Positions 57,150-64,000 of a stretch of 64,000 bases of DNA are shown one piece after another (positions within the stretch are counted from its first letter, which is position 1; every line of letters begins with the position of its first letter). The notes beneath the pieces are model-generated. The model ran no database searches, had not been told where the DNA came from, and was given only the letters and a program-made list of their open reading frames with translations. Made by a program: the position numbers and the translations under genes. The DNA is from Obelidium mucronatum. Lineage: Eukaryota; Chytridiomycota; Chytridiomycetes; Chytridiales; Chytriomycetaceae. The stretch is taken from NCBI GenBank assembly GCA_025765595.1, contig JAIVFH010000001.1, positions 1 to 64,000 of the forward strand, read 5' to 3'.

Positions 57150-58850
57150 CTAGAGAAAGGGCTGTTGGGGAGGTTGCGGGGTTTCCACTAGGTCGTTCTT
57201 CGGCTGGACCCGTAGGTGCTCATGCTTGTCCCATGCTTTGAGGTTTTCCGCTAACGAAGCTTCCTTGAAGCAGAATACGCAGATGTGTGCACGATAACAG
57301 GACTGACAAAAACAATTGTGTACGTTCCATCCGAGACAGAGCTCCTTCCCTTCATGTTTCAAGCCGCGAATGTCGTTAACTTGAACGGAGATGAATTTTC
57401 TCAGCTTCTTTGTCTTTGGAAGAGGAGGTGCTAAGATTTCACCACCGGTTGCTTTTTCAAGTGCAACTGGTGCCGTGGGGAGGGTTTTGACTGCAATAGC
57501 TCGTGCTAACCAAATTTCTCTTGCTGGGCCGGCTGGGGGAACTGGTGGAAGTCCGGTGATTCTGGTCCAAATTTCGGTTCTCTCTGGGCACTCGGTTGAC
57601 AAACGCGTCAACGTCAGAAAGGCTGTAGATGGAGACCGAATAGGTGTGCAGCAGAAAGTAGTCCATTCTGAGAAGAATGCGAGGAACTTTTGGAATGGTA
57701 ATGATGGGTAGCCGATGTGACAGGAATCCAAGAATTCATGGAAATTGGAGAACTCTTCCGCCCGAAAAGGGTGGCCGGCACCGTCTATGAAGAACTGATT
57801 AGCTGCGGCAGCGAATCTTTTGAAGCAGATGAAGAAGTGCTGAAAAGATGTTGGGACAGATTCCGGGTTTGCTGCCACAAAGATAGATCTGATTTGGTTT
57901 TGTGGAGGCAGAGCATTCAAGGCTCCGTTCAAAGAAGGAATGAATGTGTTTGAAGCCAGCGGAGAAAAGAATTCGAGCTGGATTGGCCTGTTCTTCACAA
58001 TGGACAAGAATGCCGGTGTGTTGCCGGCACTTTGTATGAGCGATAGAGGCAGAAGAGGTCCTTGCAGCGATTCACCAAAGACCTGTGGAAGCAATTTTCC
58101 TGTCTCGTTCAGGAAGCTCCAGTTCGCGGTTGTCTCGGATTAAAGTACTGTGAAAAACTGTGAGTCTGCTGCAGAAGGCGCTAGGAGAACACTTGATGGC
58201 GTTCTGTCAATACCAAATGACTGAGAAGGAAAGTTTGCAACCCAATTCGCGAAGGACAAAACAGAGCCACAAATGGTGGCGTCGGAGTGGGCTCTGGGAA
58301 GGACTGATGGCAAAGGGCACTTGTAAGACGACTGCACTGCGGATTGCTTCGTCAAAGCTGCGTAGCAAGCGGCTAGTCTGTCTTCTTCTGATGCAACTTT
58401 CTGGACTGGTGAGTGGCTGCCACCGAGGTCATTTGTAGCCAATAGTGGAGACAAAACCGGCTTTCCTCCAAGCCTCTGAGCAATGTTTGAGGCGGCGGAT
58501 GACCGCACGGAAATTTCTGTCCAGTTGGATTGGCGACGCTGGTAGGTTTGTTTGTTTGATGAGTTTGACAGGTGTGGTCTTTTAGACTGCTTCGAGCGAG
58601 AAGGGCCGTAGCTACTACTACTGCTGTTGCTGCTGGCTTGTGAGCGAACAGAGAGTGAATCAAAAGCGGCGGCGCTGCTACCGCCAACAGGCCTAGTTTG
58701 GACTGGAGTGGATTTGAGGAGCACGTCGTCATCGTCGTCGTCTTCAAATGAAGCGTTAGGTCTTTTGGACATCAGTATTTTTTCTGAGTGAGCTAGTTCT
58801 AAGGTTGACCAGGGCGCTGTGTGTGGAGGTGTGGAGCGAGCGCGTGACAA
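57150..58850 (-). CDS. gag-like protein of DIRS-2 with one in-frame stop
   Basis: Two ORFs (58850-58140 and 58094-57150) lie in the same frame, separated by TAA at 58142-58140 and a further 45 nt, so they form one ~560-codon frame with a single stop. The N-terminus is Asp/Ser-rich (SFEDDDDDDVLL); the usual start is probably the ATG at ~58772, matching DIRS-1. The C-terminal part has a Cys/His cluster (CLGWNVHNCFCQSCYRAHIC..CF), likely a nucleic-acid-binding zinc motif. DIRS-1 has a sense codon at the stop position, so the stop is probably specific to this copy. Confidence 0.72.
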
Positions 58851-60267
58851 TGTCCGAGAACAAATAAATTTGTTGTCGACGGACAGACTTTCACACCCCC
58901 ACGATGGCCCCGTAAATCACGCGTGATTGACTATAAGAATGTTGCTAAAAATAAAACGACTGGTTAGTAGAAGTGGCCTCCATACTACACGCACCCCCTC
59001 TTCTCAGAGAAGCTTTCTCTAATCCTACCTGCTTGACTCACGCCACGCACATGTATTGCTGTAGCGTAAGCCTCTGCTGTCCAATTCAAATGATCCGCCA
59101 CCAATACCCGCTTCTAAACTTTGGCTTGCAGTACTCCCTATCTCGGACTTTATATGATTTCGAATTTATGACGTTATGCAGTCCTGGACCCCAATGATTG
59201 ACTGAATTGGTTCCACGAAGGTACTGAAGATTCCGTGGCAACTATTGATATTGTCGTGATTCTTTTGCGTCTTCGTTCCTTCGATTTCTAAAAATAAAAC
59301 GGCATCCATCAAATTCAACAGAACCAACCAACATGCATACCCTCCATCCAAGCGACAAAGCTCAGTCGTTATATGCAAAGGTTCCACTTGTTTCTCTCGA
59401 ATCGCTGCCGTGTATGTATGTTTTCGCAGCGTATGTCTCTCGCTGCAATATTGACCCCAATTCTGCACATATCTCGCAGAACTATCATCCGCCCGCTGTT
59501 CCTGTCATTCGCATGCATCCATATCCGCCAATAATTCTTACTTTTCGTTCGCATACATTCAAAGCGAATTGGGGAATGTATGATCTGTTGGACTTTTTCA
59601 CAATCAACTGGCGAATCAGAATCTCGCCACTTTGCGGCTATTACAGAAAGCATGACCCCTTTTGAAGCGTATCGCTCCTGAATCATTCGACCAAAGTCAT
59701 TCTGCAGTCGATAAACTTTTGAACGAAACATGTGGTGGACTTGTGGTCTCCAGTCTCAGTCACTCCGAAATTCCGAATCCGATAACTGATTCCACGCCAT
59801 CGTTCAATGCTCCGAAATCAAATTGCAGGCCATCAAGTTGTATAAGCTTGAGCGTGAAATATCGGCGTTGGGTCCTCGTTATAATCCAAAGAAGGAAAAC
59901 AGCAAGGAACAGCACATCACGTCAAATGAAGATTCCAGCGAAGCACTGATCTTAAAAGCGTCATAAGGAATAACGCCATGTTCGCTCGACCTGAATGTGC
60001 ATTGTTAGTAACTTTATGAGTTATTCAAACAGTGCATAAGTGCAATCCGTTCTTCTCGAAACGCGTCTTCGGTCCTCTGGAAATATCTTGGTTGATGTAG
60101 AAAGAGGCGGTAGGTGTGCGATGCGATGCGATGCGATGGGTAAGTGGGTGGTGGCTTTGCTTTCTCTCATTTGTTTCTTACAAACAACAAACACAAAACA
60201 ACAACCAAACATTAGAGCCATTTAAATCTGGTTGAATTGTCCCTTTCTTGAGCTTTATCATATTCCT

Positions 60268-60819
60268 TCATCGCGAGCTCCAGTGCTGATATACGTATGC
60301 ATTGAATTACTCCTTGAAGAAACGGTCTTCAAGTCGACTTTCTTCCAAGATCTTGACGAACCCCACTTTACCAACTGCTTTATCCGACGCTCTCATCCAT
60401 GTGATATAACGGTGTCTTCAAAAAAGAAGCCTTACTCTCTCGAAGGCTGTGCATTGTTTGCCATGGCAGCAAAGTTCTCAATAGGAACAACTCGGTGAAT
60501 TCAATATTATGACATTCAGACATCAGCTTCAAATCGTACTCCCCAGAACCAAATTGCCATTATTGCACGTTCCTTCATTTGAATTCTCAACGGGAAATGA
60601 TTGTGGCGGTGACTCACTTGAACCTAGAAGTCGCTTGACGGGGAGGATACTCGACTGCAGGACATGCAACAGTTGCTACATGGGCTTGAATTTGAGAGTC
60701 GTATTACACTCGCTGTTATAACCGCTGTCGAGGATGTAAAAACCTCGGAGGTGCCAGTCTTATTCGCGGCTGGCTTGAATGCAACACCTGCAAGCAAAGA
60801 ATACATCGCCTTGGTTTAA
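60268..60819 (+). CDS. R2: possible two-exon unknown gene
   Basis: Copy of R1 in unit 4. The first segment (CIELLLEETVFKSTFFQDLD to KFSIGTTR) ends at a GTGAATTC site. The second (DMQQLLHGLEFESRITLAVI to KEYIALV) ends with a stop at about 60819. Substitutions relative to R1 leave both frames open, the only hint that they are coding. Confidence 0.3.
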
Positions 60820-61341
60820 GACCCGCGTATTCGAACGGTCGGCCCCCTTCAGTAATTTTGGAGATCGGTGACTCCAACCAGCACGTTATTGGCTATATTT
60901 ACCATGCTTCTCCGACGAAAAGCCAAGCTTTGACACCCATGACTTCGACCAACCAGTTGGAACGTGGATAACCACTGTTTTCTTTTGGCTCCGGTAATTG
61001 GAGTTTTTGGTGTGCCACCGTTTCACTTGGATGGTAGTACAGGAGCGACTGATTCAATGGACAGGAAGGACTACAATTTTGGGCTCTTTGATTGGAGCCT
61101 CCTTCGAAACTTAGGTTGAGGCCGATTTCATTCTGTAAAAATAGGTTGTTGATTTCGAGCCACTGGAGTTTGCGTGGAAATCTGTAAGCTGTTTTTTGAG
61201 ATTTGCAATTGTCTCATTTAAATTCAAAAATATCGCCAACCCACCTCTTAAGTAGGCGCTACGATCCCATCTCCTACTCTTTACAAAGTTATTTTATTAA
61301 GCCATTTGGTTCTTTCCACAGGAACCGCGATCAATAACACA

Positions 61342-62536
61342 ATGAGCAACAGTCATATCTTAAGTGAGTTTTATGAGGTTCATGTTTGAAACTGCTTATT
61401 AACCCTTGGCACCAGGCGCAAAGTGCTTCTTGAAATCGCTTTTAACTACACTAGATAGTCTTGACGCCGAAGAGTTAGCCTTCATTGATCGCATGTTCTC
61501 AAAAGCCATGCTGGTACGTCTTCTGCTTGAAACACCGCCGAGTGTCCAACTTAATTATGTGTCTGCTTACAGGTTTATAGTGCACTTTCGGCAGCAAAGG
61601 CTTGTGGACCCGAGGACAGCGCCTCTTCAAGTACAAAAATTCTTGCTGTTGAACAGTCGCTTCGTCCAGTGATTGGAAGCATTGAAAATACTGTGGGTCA
61701 TACTTTTTTTTTTACTTTATTCACAAACATATTCAGGCCAACTTGCAGGATCCAACGCCAGTCCCTGCTGCCGTCGAAAAAGCGGCAATCGATCCCGAAG
61801 TTTCATCACGGCCAGTTGTTGCCTCCCTGAACTCACAATTGTCACGCCAAGAAACCGTAAGTTGTTTCTTGAACGGCGGTCATGCACTGATGAATACTCT
61901 AGTTGGTTGATGTCGAAACCGTTCCTGAATCAGATGGTTTTTTTTCAACATCCGCAGCTCCGTTGGAGGTATGTTGCCGGCGCCTCTTTCTCAGGTACTA
62001 TTCCATTTAATAAATAACTTGCAGCGTCTCGAAATGGAGCCAGCGTCTGTTACTGTGCTGATCAAATCCAACTCCAGAAGTACACTCAATCTTATTGCAC
62101 CGACCAAATTCTCTGCGCCGCTGTGGAATACCGCGCCTTTTTCCTTGATTTTAAACAAGCACACATCCGACGAAACCAGAAATGAAATGATCATGGCAGG
62201 CATGAAAGAAATCGAACGGAAGCAGGCTAGTTTAATTGAAGAGGAGTTTGTGATGAAACAGGTGTCACTCCCGCCCAACGAAGTAAGCTGGTGTGTGAAC
62301 TTCGACGCTAACTGATATTTTCAGATTCCCGATTTGACCAGTCTGTATGGAATCGACTCTAGTTTAATTGTAAGGCTTGCAGTTGTGGAGGAGATGTTGG
62401 CTTAATCTGTTTCCAGGCTCTTGTGATTTCGTGTACAACAGTTTCAGAAAAGGCCATTCAAACAAAGAAAATTGTCCCAACGCATGCGGAGATACAGCGT
62501 TTAACACTCAGTCGCCAAGTGAAACCCAAGAAGTGA
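61342..62536 (+). CDS. Q2: FSKA-family protein, 282 aa, unknown function
   Basis: Eight exons: 61342-61363, 61416-61513, 61573-61692, 61737-61856, 61903-61968, 62025-62282, 62325-62369 and 62417-62536, with the same lengths as Q1 and no stops. All introns are GT..AG. The first ATG is in the same AATAACACAATGAGC context as Q1. Differences from Q1 are scattered substitutions (for example EELAFID for EEFGLID and SRQVKPKK for SRRVKPKK). The intact frame in both copies argues that the gene is or was recently functional. Confidence 0.7.
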
Positions 62537-62800
62537 TTTATTTTTGAAGAGTCTTTCACCGGTTTGATTTTTTAAAAGAACCCATGGAAAACGAAATAAA
62601 CTAATTAATAAAAAGCACCTATTGTATCAGAATAACAGGAAACTGATTTGCCGAGCTGGCAACCGGACTTGTGCAGTCAACACAACATGTAAACTCACAA
62701 TATTAAAGTACAAAATAATATGTATTTCACTTTCGATCAATGAGCAAACAAATTTAAATGAAAGAAAGCGTAAAGAAGAAAAGTAGGGCCAGTAAGAGCA

Positions 62801-64000
62801 CGTTATTGACTATACTTCCATCCAAACCCTCGAGACCGTTTTTTGCGCGTCCTAAACTCGAAAATAAAACTACCACCATTTAGACAAAGCAGTTGAGAAG
62901 GCAGATTGAGTTACAGCATTTAAGATATTTATTATAATTCAATGAATAAAGAAACTGTAAGTGATGCACAATAGAAAGAAGTGGGGCAATGAAGAGCTCA
63001 TTTTTGTTCGGATAGTTTAGATCTCATTATTTTTTGGGACCGCAAGTTGGGAGCTCATTTGTTGGGACAGTTAGGAGCTCACTTTTTGTTGGGACAGTTG
63101 GGAGCTCGTTGGTTCTCATTCAGAATTATTATATCATCATTTGAGAGGCGAATTCATCAAAACACACAAGAAGAAGGAGTGGGTTCCATCGAGGGAAATT
63201 GGGGGGTCTGCGCTAATTGCTCGGACTCTCAGCATACAAACCCCGGGGATCGCCAAATGCTCACTCAATTTGCGGCTCCCCTCAGACTGACCGGCCCTGA
63301 TCAGCTGTTTCTAATGGCGCCTCCTGTGGCAGTTCACCTTGGACCTTGGCTTGGCTTGGCTCGGACCAGTTGGCTTGAGTAAGCTTGAGTTGGCTGGCAG
63401 TCCGAAGCAGTGTGTTTGTTGTTTGTGTGTTTTGTTTTTTGCATCTTTTTTAAATGGAATATTCTTTGCAGACGCGTCGCGTTTTATTCCAGATTTTGGA
63501 GAATTTGCAACAAGTGAAAAAATTGGAGAAAGTGAAAAAATCGGACAACGTCCGAAAGCTGTGAAAATTTTCACTCGTTTAAAGAAGAAGCAGGATCCTC
63601 ATTTGAGTTGCGTGTGAGTATATTTATCAAAACTGTTGAGTCAGACTTTTCTTTATTTGGAACGAAAGAAACACAGAATAAAGATGGAGAACAAATAGAA
63701 ATAAAGAGAAAAAGGAATGAAAGAAAATCACAGAACTTGAGAAAAAGCGGCAGAAGAAATGTGAGAAGAAATTTGAGAAGTGAAAGAGCTTGTGAATATT
63801 ATAAAACAAAAGAATGAGAGAGAAAGAAAAGAACGATAATAAGCAACGAACAGAAATAACAATCACGGTTGTGAGAAGAAAGTAAGACAAGCATCAAATG
63901 CAAGCTGAAAAATAGACAAACGTGGAATTCAATGAAAAAGCGTGGGCTTGAACGAAACATGCGTAACTGCGTTTACTTTGATCCCACATTTCTGTACCAG
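62801..64000. repeat. array unit 5 (type A), cut by window end
   Basis: Repeats the opening of unit 1 (33830-35002) nearly base for base: head repeat (62985-63570), purine-rich tail, then CATGCGTAACTGCGTTTACTTTGATCCC, which is the 3' end of an F3-like gene on the minus strand. A small deletion removes CGGACTCACCAGCTG near 63210. The array therefore continues beyond the window. Confidence 0.85.

Larger units (their letters stand above)
53562..58937 (-). mobile_element. DIRS-2: nearly complete DIRS-like retrotransposon
   Basis: Order on the minus strand is gag-like ORF with Cys/His-rich tail, RT plus RNase H, and tyrosine recombinase, as in the DIRS/Ngaro group; no methyltransferase or DDE integrase is seen. 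The 5' terminus is CTTATAGTCAATCACG and the 3' terminus ..GGCGCCTTTCGATGG. Comparison with unit 2 gives precise ends and shows no target-site duplication. RT and recombinase are uninterrupted; gag has one in-frame stop. I see no long inverted terminal repeats, so split direct repeats or internal complementary regions remain to be defined. Confidence 0.88.
52261..62800. repeat. array unit 4 (type B) carrying DIRS-2
   Basis: Type B head (52290-52930), C segment (53110-53560), the DIRS-2 insertion (53562-58937), then the rest of the unit (58938 on) colinear with unit 2 from 43490: D and E segments, R2 and Q2. It contains short GCGAT tandem repeats at ~60118-60138 (four, versus two to three in unit 2 near 44650). 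Confidence 0.85.

Overview
This is eukaryotic nuclear DNA, most likely from a zoosporic or other early-diverging fungus. Introns are short (about 42-77 nt, GT..AG). There is a fungal-type sulfite reductase flavoprotein with a pyruvate:ferredoxin-oxidoreductase-like N-terminal part, a Crinkler-type effector, DIRS-like tyrosine-recombinase retrotransposons, and TTAGGG/CCCTAA telomere-type repeats scattered inside the sequence. The chytrid-like placement is inference; the splice sites, repeats and protein motifs are read from the sequence.

Layout. 1-7.3 kb is a gene-poor, repeat-dense, subtelomere-like stretch: a 15-bp tandem array, ten small hairpins with TTCCAATA arms, a degenerate ~90-bp satellite, a 14-bp quasi-palindromic array, a tRNA-like sequence, and a small poly(A)-tailed retroposon whose tail runs straight into CCCTAA repeats. 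7.3-21.4 kb is a block of minus-strand genes: a broken pogo-like transposase, a Crinkler (header, P-loop NTPase, restriction-type nuclease), a siroheme-synthase/sulfite-reductase fusion, a protein kinase cut in two by a DIRS-like element (DIRS-1), and an intact seven-exon SREK1-like splicing factor. 21.4-33.5 kb is a patchwork: fragments of the downstream array, an intact two-exon DDE transposase, a decayed Ty1/copia element, one member of an unknown multi-exon gene family, and a degenerate HSE1/STAM (ESCRT-0) gene.

33.8-64 kb is a segmental array in which two unit types alternate (A-B-A-B-A). Units carry members of a paralogous family that I do not recognise, called here the FSKA family. Its members share a tiny first exon ending in phase 1 and a second exon of exactly 98 nt in all four genes modelled. 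Three (F3, Q1, Q2) are complete under consistent splicing: 229, 282 and 282 aa. A second gene type (P) encodes a Pro/Ser-rich protein with a PKRKRV nuclear-localisation-like motif. Unit 4 carries a 5.4-kb DIRS-like element (DIRS-2) whose reverse transcriptase and recombinase ORFs are open; unit 2 keeps the matching empty site.

How the parts relate. The fusion joins the siroheme-making step to sulfite reductase, the enzyme that uses siroheme. The Crinkler and the adjoining kinase resemble effector or conflict modules. The rest reads as a dynamic telomere-proximal region shaped by retroposition, tyrosine-recombinase elements and tandem segmental duplication.
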